A stretch of DNA of 6,513 nucleotides from an uncultured Eubacteriales bacterium (GTDB taxonomy: Bacteria; Bacillota; Clostridia; Lachnospirales; Lachnospiraceae), in contig ONVB01000104.1 of the NCBI GenBank assembly GCA_900321145.1, positions 1 to 6,513 of the forward strand, read 5' to 3'. Positions 1-6,513 of the stretch are shown one piece after another. The notes under the pieces are model-generated. The model ran no database searches, was not told where the DNA came from, and was given only the letters and a program-made list of their open reading frames with translations. Position numbers and translations under genes: made by a program. The stretch's first letter is position 1, and the number at the start of each line of letters is the position of its first letter.

Positions 1-941
1 GGGAAGAGGTCCGCGTCATAGGAGGAAGCGCAGAGTATCATCCTGTCATAACGGAACGCATCCTCCACTCCCTCGTGGAGGTCATCCTCGGTCAGGTTGG
101 TAACTCCGACCTTCACGCCCTTGGCCTCTAAGAGCTCTTTGAGCTTTAAGGCTGCCTGCTTCGTGCCCTGATCGTGGATTGAAGCGTAGACTAAAGCGAC
201 GCCGCTGTCCTCAGGCTCATACTTTGACCAGGTTTCATACTTGTTTATATAAAATCCGATCGGTTCATTTTCAGGAAGTACCGGGCCGTGAAGCGAACAG
301 ATATGCTCTATCTCAAGAGCTGCTGCCTTCTTTAAAACCGCCTGTACCTGCGCGCCGTACTTTCCGACTATGTTGAAATAGTACCTTCTTGCCTCGCAGG
401 CCCAGTCATCCGCCTCCGCACCTCTCACTCCGAACTTTCCGAAGCCGTCTGCGGCAAAGAGCACCTTCTCACTCTTCTCATAGGTCATCATAACCTCGGG
501 CCAGTGAACCATGGGCGCAGCGATAAATGAAAGAGTATGGCTGCCAAGCTCCAAGGTATCCCCCTCTTTTATGAGTTCGATCCTGTCACTTAAGTCACGG
601 TCAAAGAAGGCCGATACCATATTCTTTGCGCCTGCGCTCATATAGAGCTTCATCTGAGGATACTTATCCGCTACGGCAAGAAGCGAGCCGGAGTGATCCG
701 GTTCCATATGCTGCACCACCATACAGTCGATGCTTCTGCCGTCTGACGCGGTCTCGATATTTGCAAGCCACTCATCCGTCACATCCGCATCCACGGAATC
801 CATCAGACAGACCTTATCGTCAAGTATAAGATACGAGTTGTAGGCCATGCCGTCAGGCAGCTCGTACTGATTTTCAAACAGAGTGATCTTAAGATCGTTC
901 ACTCCAACATTAAGTATCGTGTCCGTTACTTTCTCGTACAT
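1..941 (-). CDS. fprA: FprA-family flavodiiron protein, C-terminus cut by the window edge
   Basis: Cytoplasmic flavodiiron protein. The family reduces O2 to water, or NO to N2O, at a non-heme diiron site fed by FMN, and protects anaerobes from oxidative or nitrosative stress. The frame is open to the left edge, so about 313 of the roughly 400 residues usual for the family are visible. The N-terminal metallo-beta-lactamase-like domain carries the complete ligand set: H78-x-E80-x-D82-H83 (in QHMEPDHSGS), H146 (MVHWPE), D165 (AADGFG) and H218 (SLHGP). A flavodoxin-like domain starts near residue 247 (VALVYAS) and reaches DAFRYDRMILCASSYDADLF at the edge. The FMN-phosphate loop reads ASIHDQGTK, slightly different from the usual ASxxGNT form. 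The ATG start at 939-941 is preceded by AGGAGG seven bases upstream. The gene lies 46 bases after the response regulator in the same direction, so co-transcription is possible. No fused rubredoxin or flavin reductase domain is visible, but the C-terminus is missing. Whether O2 or NO is the preferred substrate cannot be read from the sequence. Confidence 0.95.
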   Translation of the reverse strand, partial: MYEKVTDTILNVGVNDLKITLFENQYELPDGMAYNSYLILDDKVCLMDSVDADVTDEWLANIETASDGRSIDCMVVQHMEPDHSGSLLAVADKYPQMKLYMSAGAKNMVSAFFDRDLSDRIELIKEGDTLELGSHTLSFIAAPMVHWPEVMMTYEKSEKVLFAADGFGKFGVRGAEADDWACEARRYYFNIVGKYGAQVQAVLKKAAALEIEHICSLHGPVLPENEPIGFYINKYETWSKYEPEDSGVALVYASIHDQGTKQAALKLKELLEAKGVKVGVTNLTEDDLHEGVEDAFRYDRMILCASSYDADLF

Positions 942-987
942 TTTATGTCCTCCTGTTATGTATATTGACTTGATATCCTCAAATACT

Positions 988-2553
988 CTATATGCCGTTG
1001 TTCTGTTTTCTGAACTCAGCGGGACTGAGTCCCGTATATTTTTTGAACTTGATGTGGAAGTAGTCCACATTTCTGTAGCCGACCATCTCGGCTATCTTGT
1101 ATACCTGAAGCTTGCCCGAAAGGAGTATCTCCTTCGAGTGTTCTATCCTTATGCTGTCAAGATATGTATTGAAGTTCATCCCCATCTTCTTGCTGAATAT
1201 CTTACCCAGATACGAGCTGTTGTATCCGAAGAGCGGAGCTATGTTCTCAAGCGTGATATTTGAAGCATAATTGTGCTGTATATAGTGAACCACATCATCT
1301 ATGATACTGTCTCGTGACGAGTACCCTATAGCGTTCATGATCTTCTCGAACTGCTCGGAGAAGAAAAGTATGATCTCGTAGAGATAGTAGCTCCTTTGTA
1401 TGTGTCTCGCAACCTCGGAATTATCCGTGAAAGGGATAGACTGAAGATTAAACAGTATGATCAGCTTCTCCTTTATGTTAAGGTACAGGTCAAGCAGAAG
1501 ATTCTTCTCCTGCTCCACATCCATCGGCGCACTGTAAAGCTCTGTCTGAAGCTTCTTTAAGGTCTCGGCGATCCGGTTGCGGTTAAATGTCTGAAGATGA
1601 TTCACAAGCGCATCCGTATAAGCAGCTATCAGATTCTCGCGGGAGAAGTTCTCCGCTTTTTTGTCATCCTCATCCTCCGATAACCGGTCGTCATGCATTA
1701 CTATATGCTGATACTGATCGCAGAAGAAGCGGTGATTGAGCTGATCCAACGCTTCGCCAAAGGACTCCGGTATATCCTCTGCTCCGGCTACGACTCCTCC
1801 GCAGGAGATAAATATCGTATCAAGCGGCGAATCCTTCTCCGGCGGAAGCTCACTTTCAAACCTGTTATAGAGTTCCTCAAGCTTCTCTACGGCATGAGAA
1901 CCTTTCAAGAGTATCGCATTCAGCATACCGACGCTTATCTGTTCATAATCCCTGCCGGCCGGGTTCGCAACCTTTAAAAGCTCCGAGAAATTATACGACA
2001 TATCCTCCTCGTCATGTCCGTATTTTTCACAGAGCAAAACCTGATAGCAATCCTGTGTAAGCCCAAGCTCTTCAAAATTCATATCCTGCGCGGGAAGCTT
2101 CCCGGCCATAAACTCGGCCAAAACTCCCTCCCTGGCGCGCTGTATGTAAAGATCCGTCGACTCTCTCTGACGGTTCTCTTCATCCAGCTCATTTCTCGCC
2201 TTGTTTAACGCGTTAGTCAGATCGTCCACATCAACCGGCTTAGTCAGATATGCCGTGACTCCGTAGTTTATGGCAGTTTGCGCATAAGTAAAATCCGAGT
2301 AGCCCGAAAGCACGATTATCTTTCCCGCAAACCCTTTTTCACGGGCGTCCTTTATGGCCTCAAGTCCGAGCAGCTTCGGCATACGGATATCTATCATCAC
2401 CAGATCGGGCGACTGCTCATGCATGAAGCTTAACGCCTCTGCTCCGTTCGATGCTTCACCCGCTATCTCAAAGCCCAAAGCGTTCCAGTCAACTATGGCT
2501 TTAAGCCCCATCCTTATGATCATTTCATCATCTGCAATAAGTACTCTGTACAT
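988..2553 (-). CDS. YesN-like response regulator: receiver domain plus AraC-type DNA-binding domain
   Basis: Cytoplasmic two-component transcription factor of 521 residues, the usual size for the YesN type. The N-terminal receiver domain (about 1-120) has the acidic pair D8/D9, the phospho-acceptor D55 (VMIDIRMP), S83 (VLSGYSDF) and K105-P106 (YLTKP), so phosphorylation looks intact. The middle (about 130-410) is a poorly conserved helical linker. Its segment around 250-290 (GVVAGAEDIPESFGEALDQL, then NHRFF) resembles the central region common in YesN regulators. The C-terminal AraC domain (about 417-521) has two helix-turn-helix units, near 434-454 and 483-505, and ends in the typical TGLSPAEFR signature. 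The ATG start at 2551-2553 has a rather weak ribosome binding site (AAAGGCGGGG, then TTAT). The gene begins 58 bases after the TIR-propeller gene. In this family the partner is usually a membrane histidine kinase encoded next door and the targets are often sugar-uptake operons, but no kinase or transporter is present here. Its target genes cannot be inferred. Confidence 0.95.
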   Translation of the reverse strand: MYRVLIADDEMIIRMGLKAIVDWNALGFEIAGEASNGAEALSFMHEQSPDLVMIDIRMPKLLGLEAIKDAREKGFAGKIIVLSGYSDFTYAQTAINYGVTAYLTKPVDVDDLTNALNKARNELDEENRQRESTDLYIQRAREGVLAEFMAGKLPAQDMNFEELGLTQDCYQVLLCEKYGHDEEDMSYNFSELLKVANPAGRDYEQISVGMLNAILLKGSHAVEKLEELYNRFESELPPEKDSPLDTIFISCGGVVAGAEDIPESFGEALDQLNHRFFCDQYQHIVMHDDRLSEDEDDKKAENFSRENLIAAYTDALVNHLQTFNRNRIAETLKKLQTELYSAPMDVEQEKNLLLDLYLNIKEKLIILFNLQSIPFTDNSEVARHIQRSYYLYEIILFFSEQFEKIMNAIGYSSRDSIIDDVVHYIQHNYASNITLENIAPLFGYNSSYLGKIFSKKMGMNFNTYLDSIRIEHSKEILLSGKLQVYKIAEMVGYRNVDYFHIKFKKYTGLSPAEFRKQNNGI

Positions 2554-2611
2554 ATAACCCCGCCTTTGTTTTCATCATGATTATCATTTGTTCAAATACT
2601 TGTATTCCACA

Positions 2612-5600
2612 CTAATCGTCTGTTATTCCGTACTCATTCTTCTGTTCTCTCGTAAGTCGCTGATTCTGAAGTATATTCTTCGCCTTCTCTATAAGATCCT
2701 CTGTTGTATAGCGTTTAAAGTAACCGATGCTGACTGTCTGTTCGCCGTTCTCGGCTTCGGTGAAAAACCTGTCGCTTCCCGCATGGTATCCGTAACAGTT
2801 CTCAATATATGCCATCTCAACCCAGCTCGCCGTGTCTATAACACTCGCAGAGCTGCCGTTCATTATCACGACAATCCCTTTTGTTTCATCCTGATAAAAC
2901 TCTGAGGTGTTGACAAAAGAGGTGCAGATCGTAATCTCCGAGCTTCCAAGAAGTTCTCCGGTGCGCACATCGTAACGGTACAGATAGCCCGAATCACTGC
3001 TCACAAGAAGAATATCTTTATAAAATCCGAGGCCGGTGACAGACAATTCCGAGCAATCGATTTCATTGATCCGCCTTCCGTCCCTGTCTAAGACTATGAT
3101 CTTATTCTTGTCCGCCACGGCAAACAGATCTCCGGTGCTTTTTCTCATTGCAAACTCGGGGCGCTCCCAACCCTCCGGCGTTTCGCACTCGACCATCCGA
3201 TCCGCATTCACATCATATATAAGCAGCGGCTTGCCTTCTATCGCTATAAGCCCGGATCCACTGTAACCCTCGATCCGTCCATAAGCCACAAGATCATCGG
3301 GCAAAAATGTCTCCCTTGCTTTGCCGGTACTCAGATCATAGACCTTTAATACATATTTGAACTGCTCCGTCGAGCGATACATGGTTACAATACTGTTTGA
3401 CACAAGGAGGGGATCAACCGACAGAGTTTCTTCCTGCGGGAGATCGATAAGCTTTTCTATCCTTCCGCTTCCGATCTCTACCGAACAAACTGTACTTACC
3501 AAGCTTCCCCGATTCAAAAAATACAGCTTTCCGTTTTCCGATCCGAGGAAGAACACACTATTCACACCACCGTCTCCGACTTCCGCAAGCGGTTCCGAGA
3601 TCACGGAAGCATCATTGTTAAGATCCACCAGCAACAGGGTTACTTCGGTTTCGTCGATAGCGTAATAAACAGTCGCCAATACATTTTCATCCATATAGCA
3701 GCTGATGCCCGGAGTTTCTAAATCCTCTTCAACCGGATGCCAGTCCCCATCATACATGGATGTTCCGTAATAGATGATCTGGCGTCCGCCGGTTTTGCTG
3801 ACATAGACTCCGTTATTGACTACCGCATTAGTCAGTTCGTCCGTAAATGTATCGGTGAGCAGCACAGCGTCGTTTCCCTGCTCCGCAGCCGGAACAGCAA
3901 GTGCTCCTCCTCTGGTGATATAAAGCGGCGTACCGTCACCGTCGATATCACTTACATCGACTATAGAGTCATTTGCATCATGCCGAAAAACAGTTTCACC
4001 GTTTGATATGTTATATATCTCACATACATTTCCGCTGTAGTACGCCACTGCGTTCTGCTTGGGAAGCAGGACAAAATCTCTGTTTATCATCACATTATCG
4101 GATACGAAAGCGCTCCTCCAGACCTCACTCATGTCGGACGCTTTCATGCATATAATATCTGCACAGTCCGGCCTTAGCAGAGTACGGCTTCCCATCTTCA
4201 CGCTGCTCTCAAACACGTCACCCATATATATCGACGCAAGGATTTTTTCATCATCAACCCATCTCATGCAGCGTACGTCGACTACTCCGTCTTCATGTTC
4301 GATCACTTTATTTGTTTCCAGATTCCATATATAAAGCTTATATTTCAAAAAATCATCCAATGTGCAGTAAGCAAGCTTTTTTCGATCCGGCGAAAGCTCA
4401 CATTTGCTCACGGAAAAGCCAAATAAACTGTCATCCGAATTCGGGAATTTATGCGTAGATATCCTATGCCCATCAGCAGCATCCAAAACGATCATCGAGG
4501 AAGAGAGAAGAAGATATATCCCGTCCTCGCCGGCATGTACTATGCTGTCGTACGAAAAAGAATCATCCTCCTCTATGGTGTAGCTCCATTCGACAGAGCC
4601 GTCCCTTACATCCACCACCGATACATTTTTTTCATTTACCACGATAAGGTTATAGTCCGATATCAGATCAAAGCCTCTTTGTTCACCCGGAGCAAAGTGT
4701 TTCTTCAGCTTTAGCTCATGAGTGACGGTATCCCACACCATAAGGTTGTCGGATATATCGTTTGCAGCCAGGATCTTGCCGTTATCGGATACTATGATCT
4801 TACTGACGATGTTGTTCATGGTATAGTTCCATGCATCACTTATATTGCTGCCATGCTTCGTCACATACGCAAGCGTGGCATCGGTCAGGGCACGCACAGC
4901 CTCGGGGGTCACCGGCTTGTCGTCGTTCTCATCCTTCGGCAGCGCAGCCAAAGCAACCTGCATCGCCGTTATACGCTGTTCATTTCCGAACAGTGTCCTC
5001 GATTCGCTCGCAAGATAGCGCGAACGGTTCCTCAGCGACTCGGTATATGCAGCCTCTATCTTCCTTCTGCTGTTGAACATATAAGCGCAGAAAGCAAATG
5101 CAATAAGCCCGACAAATGTCATGGCCGCCGCTGCACGCCTCACCTTATACTGCCTCTGTCTGTTGATAAGCTCCGAATAGGAGCAGGAAAGAAGCGCACT
5201 TGCAAGACGCGTAAGCTCGTCCTTTCTCTCACGCCGCCTGCGCGAGCGAAAGTCGCACGAAAGCGGCTCTAAGGGAATCCTGTACGTATGCGATACTCCG
5301 TGTTCGTCAAGCACGGTCCTGTCCTCATGAAGCAGGATATCCGGTATGACATCGAAGGGTTCACCGTCGACCAAAACCGTCAGGATCTGCTGACGCGAGT
5401 GTGTTCTTAAGAAGTACTCTATCTCTCTGGGTACCCATGCCGAAGTCTTCGTATTTGTCGAACAGATAACTATAAGAAAGTCAGAATTATCAAGTGCATA
5501 AGAAATCTGTTCCGTCAGGTTGCTCGTGATGGGAAGCTCGTCCTTATCTCTGAAGATATGGTTTATCCGCTTGATCCCGGTCTTCTTGCGTATACTCCAC

Positions 5601-5701
5601 GGAACATAAAAATGTTCAAGGCCGCTTTCGATTGCCTCGGCGACCTTGATGTCAATATCAGCGTGCTTATATGAAATAAATGCATTGTAGTGTTCTGTCA
5701 T
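2612..5701 (-). CDS. Membrane-anchored TIR domain protein with a large C-terminal beta-propeller region
   Basis: Protein of 1029 residues from the preferred start. Residues about 4-115 form a TIR domain of the TIR_2-like type: HYNAFISYKHAD, HIFRDKDELP (49-57), a hydrophobic strand FLIVICS (75-81) and SAWVPREIEYF (87-97). E93 in WVPREI aligns by eye with the catalytic glutamate of the SARM1 TIR NADase (WVHKEI), so NAD+ cleavage is plausible but inferred. A basic segment (RSRRRRERK, 152-160, then RQRQYKVRR) precedes one hydrophobic segment at about 190-208. A helical stretch follows (SRYLASES near 228-235, AMQVALAALP near 246-255) like the linker before WD40 repeats in STAND and TIR proteins. 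The remaining roughly 740 residues are degenerate propeller blades, with endings such as LMVWD, LYIWNLETNK, LKVYDLSTGK, LLIYDVNADR and YRYDVRTGELLG. The ATG at 5699-5701 has AAAGG eight bases upstream and lies 20 bases after the preceding gene. The longer frame would begin at a GTG (5783-5785) without a ribosome binding site. Family members are common in Clostridia; no function is established from sequence. Confidence 0.9.
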   Translation of the reverse strand: MTEHYNAFISYKHADIDIKVAEAIESGLEHFYVPWSIRKKTGIKRINHIFRDKDELPITSNLTEQISYALDNSDFLIVICSTNTKTSAWVPREIEYFLRTHSRQQILTVLVDGEPFDVIPDILLHEDRTVLDEHGVSHTYRIPLEPLSCDFRSRRRRERKDELTRLASALLSCSYSELINRQRQYKVRRAAAAMTFVGLIAFAFCAYMFNSRRKIEAAYTESLRNRSRYLASESRTLFGNEQRITAMQVALAALPKDENDDKPVTPEAVRALTDATLAYVTKHGSNISDAWNYTMNNIVSKIIVSDNGKILAANDISDNLMVWDTVTHELKLKKHFAPGEQRGFDLISDYNLIVVNEKNVSVVDVRDGSVEWSYTIEEDDSFSYDSIVHAGEDGIYLLLSSSMIVLDAADGHRISTHKFPNSDDSLFGFSVSKCELSPDRKKLAYCTLDDFLKYKLYIWNLETNKVIEHEDGVVDVRCMRWVDDEKILASIYMGDVFESSVKMGSRTLLRPDCADIICMKASDMSEVWRSAFVSDNVMINRDFVLLPKQNAVAYYSGNVCEIYNISNGETVFRHDANDSIVDVSDIDGDGTPLYITRGGALAVPAAEQGNDAVLLTDTFTDELTNAVVNNGVYVSKTGGRQIIYYGTSMYDGDWHPVEEDLETPGISCYMDENVLATVYYAIDETEVTLLLVDLNNDASVISEPLAEVGDGGVNSVFFLGSENGKLYFLNRGSLVSTVCSVEIGSGRIEKLIDLPQEETLSVDPLLVSNSIVTMYRSTEQFKYVLKVYDLSTGKARETFLPDDLVAYGRIEGYSGSGLIAIEGKPLLIYDVNADRMVECETPEGWERPEFAMRKSTGDLFAVADKNKIIVLDRDGRRINEIDCSELSVTGLGFYKDILLVSSDSGYLYRYDVRTGELLGSSEITICTSFVNTSEFYQDETKGIVVIMNGSSASVIDTASWVEMAYIENCYGYHAGSDRFFTEAENGEQTVSIGYFKRYTTEDLIEKAKNILQNQRLTREQKNEYGITDD

Positions 5702-5721
5702 AAGCCCAACCTTTATCTGTG

Positions 5722-6027
5722 TTATCTTTTGATAGCTTTCCTTATCTTTCCGTTCGGATCGGCGATAAGAAGCCTGATCATCCACACAACCAGTCCGAGC
5801 ACCACAACGGACAGACCTAAGAAGCTGTCGTTGAGCATATCTTCCGGCGCCGGTGTGAAATACTCAGCTTTAAGCTCGATAAACTCAAATATCGCATCCA
5901 CAAGCCACATAAGCGATGCGCCCCAGAACATAAGGCTTAAAAAGCCAAGCTGCATACGGTCATCCTTTCTTGTATACCAGATCACGGTCGAGACAACCGC
6001 AGCAAGAGCAGTGATGAGCAGTGTCAT
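5722..6027 (-). CDS. Small three-segment membrane protein, uncharacterised (second of a related pair)
   Basis: Integral membrane protein of 101 residues with three predicted hydrophobic segments, at about 1-18, 26-47 and 68-88, and a basic tail (NGKIRKAIKR). No catalytic motif is visible. The second segment (FLSLMFWGASLMWLVDAIF) matches the corresponding part of the preceding gene product (WLSTMLWGGALLLLFEHIW) in the pattern LS-x-M-x-WG-x-x-L followed by an acidic residue and Ile. Both proteins also end their last membrane segment with a conserved Val-Trp pair. They therefore look like diverged paralogues and possibly subunits of one complex. The ATG at 6025-6027 has a strong GGAGGT site about seven bases upstream. 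The gene lies 29 bases after its relative and 20 bases before the TIR-propeller gene, so the three are probably translated from one message. From memory, similar small proteins occur in other Clostridia as hypothetical proteins; I do not know a function. Confidence 0.88.
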   Translation of the reverse strand: MTLLITALAAVVSTVIWYTRKDDRMQLGFLSLMFWGASLMWLVDAIFEFIELKAEYFTPAPEDMLNDSFLGLSVVVLGLVVWMIRLLIADPNGKIRKAIKR

Positions 6028-6056
6028 TGTACTACCTCCGTTATCCTTTAAGGCTT

Positions 6057-6446
6057 TTACTTCTCGGCCTCCGAGTGAGCAGGTCTCTTAGCGATCATTT
6101 CGGCAACCGCACACATAGCAGCCCAGACAACCGTTACAAGAAGCGACATGCATACACCAACCGTAGCCATCTCCTTGAACATCTCCATCATATCGGCACT
6201 GTTCTCCATGGCAGTAAGGAACGGAAACCACGGAACCACTTCACCATGCCATATATGCTCAAATAACAGGAGCAGAGCGCCGCCCCAAAGCATGGTCGAA
6301 AGCCATTTCAGCTTTGTGCTGAGCGGGATCGCAGAAGCAGTCTTAACACTGCCTTCAGACTCACGCTCTTTTTCTTTTTTCTCAACATGTTTCTCCACAA
6401 CCGTTACGACCGCAGCTTCGGCAGCCGAAACCAAAAAACAAGCCAT
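6057..6446 (-). CDS. Small membrane protein, uncharacterised (first of a related pair)
   Basis: Membrane protein of 129 residues. A hydrophobic N-terminus (about 2-17, MACFLVSAAEAAVVTVV) could be a membrane segment, or a signal-like sequence with Cys3. A strongly charged stretch follows (KHVEKKEKERESEG, 19-32), and then two clear membrane segments at about 47-65 and 94-117. The loop between them (WHGEVVPWFPFLTAMENS) is rich in Trp, Pro and Phe and contains His and Glu. That makes a ligand or cofactor site conceivable, but no known binding motif is present. The region around 48-66 resembles the second membrane segment of the next gene product, which suggests an ancient duplication. The ATG at 6444-6446 is preceded by AAGGAGGA seven bases upstream, one of the strongest ribosome binding sites in the window. 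It is the first gene after the promoter-like region at the right edge and so probably the first gene of the operon. No function is recognised. Confidence 0.88.
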   Translation of the reverse strand: MACFLVSAAEAAVVTVVEKHVEKKEKERESEGSVKTASAIPLSTKLKWLSTMLWGGALLLLFEHIWHGEVVPWFPFLTAMENSADMMEMFKEMATVGVCMSLLVTVVWAAMCAVAEMIAKRPAHSEAEK

Positions 6447-6456
6447 ATCCGTCTCC

Positions 6457-6492
6457 TCCTTGGTAAAATATGATCAAAATTTCTACCAAGGA
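6457..6492. promoter_or_regulatory. 9-bp inverted repeat between the -10 element and the ribosome binding site: possible operator
   Basis: TCCTTGGTA (6457-6465) and TACCAAGGA (6484-6492) form a perfect 9-bp inverted repeat around an AT-rich 18-base spacer. One arm touches the -10 hexamer and covers the expected transcription start. The other overlaps the AAGGAGGA ribosome binding site of the first small membrane protein gene. If transcription starts near 6485, most of the upstream arm would not be in the RNA, so a DNA operator for a dimeric repressor is more likely than an RNA hairpin. If transcription starts further upstream, a hairpin hiding the ribosome binding site becomes possible. The regulator is unknown. 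Confidence 0.45.
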
Positions 6493-6500
6493 TTATAACA
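6492..6500 (-). promoter_or_regulatory. Extended -10 promoter element (TGTTATAAT)
   Basis: Read on the minus strand, this is TG-T-TATAAT, a consensus sigma-A -10 hexamer (6492-6497) with the extended TGn motif. Transcription would start near 6485, leaving a leader of about 38 bases before the ATG at 6446. The -35 position falls at or beyond the right edge and cannot be assessed. This is the best promoter candidate in the window for the five-gene series. Confidence 0.6.
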
Positions 6501-6513
6501 GATACAGCCTGTA

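Noticed and set aside
942..987. Possible separate promoter for the flavodiiron gene (TTGAGG on the minus strand).
   Set aside because: No acceptable -10 hexamer lies at a 16-18 base spacing; the evidence is too weak to list.
1020..1044. Perfect palindrome CGGGACT-G-AGTCCCG followed by TATATTTTTT on the plus strand, resembling an intrinsic terminator.
   Set aside because: It lies inside the 3' part of the response regulator gene and encodes the conserved TGLSP signature on the minus strand. No plus-strand gene precedes it, and the T-tract is on the wrong strand to end the operon.
883..1263. Plus-strand open frame of 126 codons spanning the flavodiiron/regulator junction.
   Set aside because: It is antisense to two well-recognised genes, has no family resemblance, and its openness follows from the codon use of the minus-strand genes.
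2577..2587. Short palindrome ATGAT-T-ATCAT in the gap between the TIR gene and the response regulator gene.
   Set aside because: Only 5 bp per arm in AT-rich DNA, with no T-tract and no good promoter hexamers nearby; easily expected by chance.
4718..5272. Plus-strand open frame of 184 codons.
   Set aside because: Antisense to the TIR-propeller gene; its translation has no recognisable domain and is a shadow of the real gene.
5690..6091. Plus-strand open frame of 133 codons with a hydrophobic beginning.
   Set aside because: Antisense to the second small membrane protein gene, which has a strong ribosome binding site and a conserved-looking neighbour; the plus-strand frame has no such support.

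Overview
All five genes that can be supported in this window lie on the minus strand, head to tail with short gaps, so the region reads from right to left. The protein families point to an anaerobic Firmicute, most likely of the Lachnospiraceae/Clostridia. The evidence is a YesN-type AraC response regulator, an FprA-type flavodiiron protein, strong AGGAGG-like ribosome binding sites, and a TIR-membrane-propeller architecture common in gut Clostridia. The exact genus cannot be read from the sequence.

Layout in transcription order: (1) a promoter-like region at the right edge (about 6457-6500), with an extended -10 element and a 9-bp inverted repeat spanning the -10 edge to the ribosome binding site; (2) two small multi-pass membrane proteins (6446-6057 and 6027-5722) that resemble each other; (3) a very large protein (5701-2612, 1029 residues) with an N-terminal TIR domain, one predicted membrane segment and a long C-terminal beta-propeller region; (4) a YesN-like response regulator (2553-988); (5) a flavodiiron protein (941 to beyond the left edge, about 313 residues visible). 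Intergenic gaps are 29, 20, 58 and 46 bases. None contains a convincing intrinsic terminator, so one polycistronic unit is possible, although weak internal promoters cannot be excluded.

The most interesting part is the membrane module: two related small membrane proteins, translationally close to a membrane-anchored TIR-propeller protein that keeps a glutamate in the position of the TIR NADase catalytic residue. A TIR effector joined to a repeat-rich sensor-like domain resembles the logic of bacterial defence or stress-sensing systems, but nothing here proves a defence role. The response regulator has no histidine kinase in the window. The flavodiiron protein (O2 or NO reduction) may be part of the same response or simply an adjacent gene. 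There is no sign of mobile elements, CRISPR arrays, tRNA or rRNA, and no gap longer than 300 bases without a gene.
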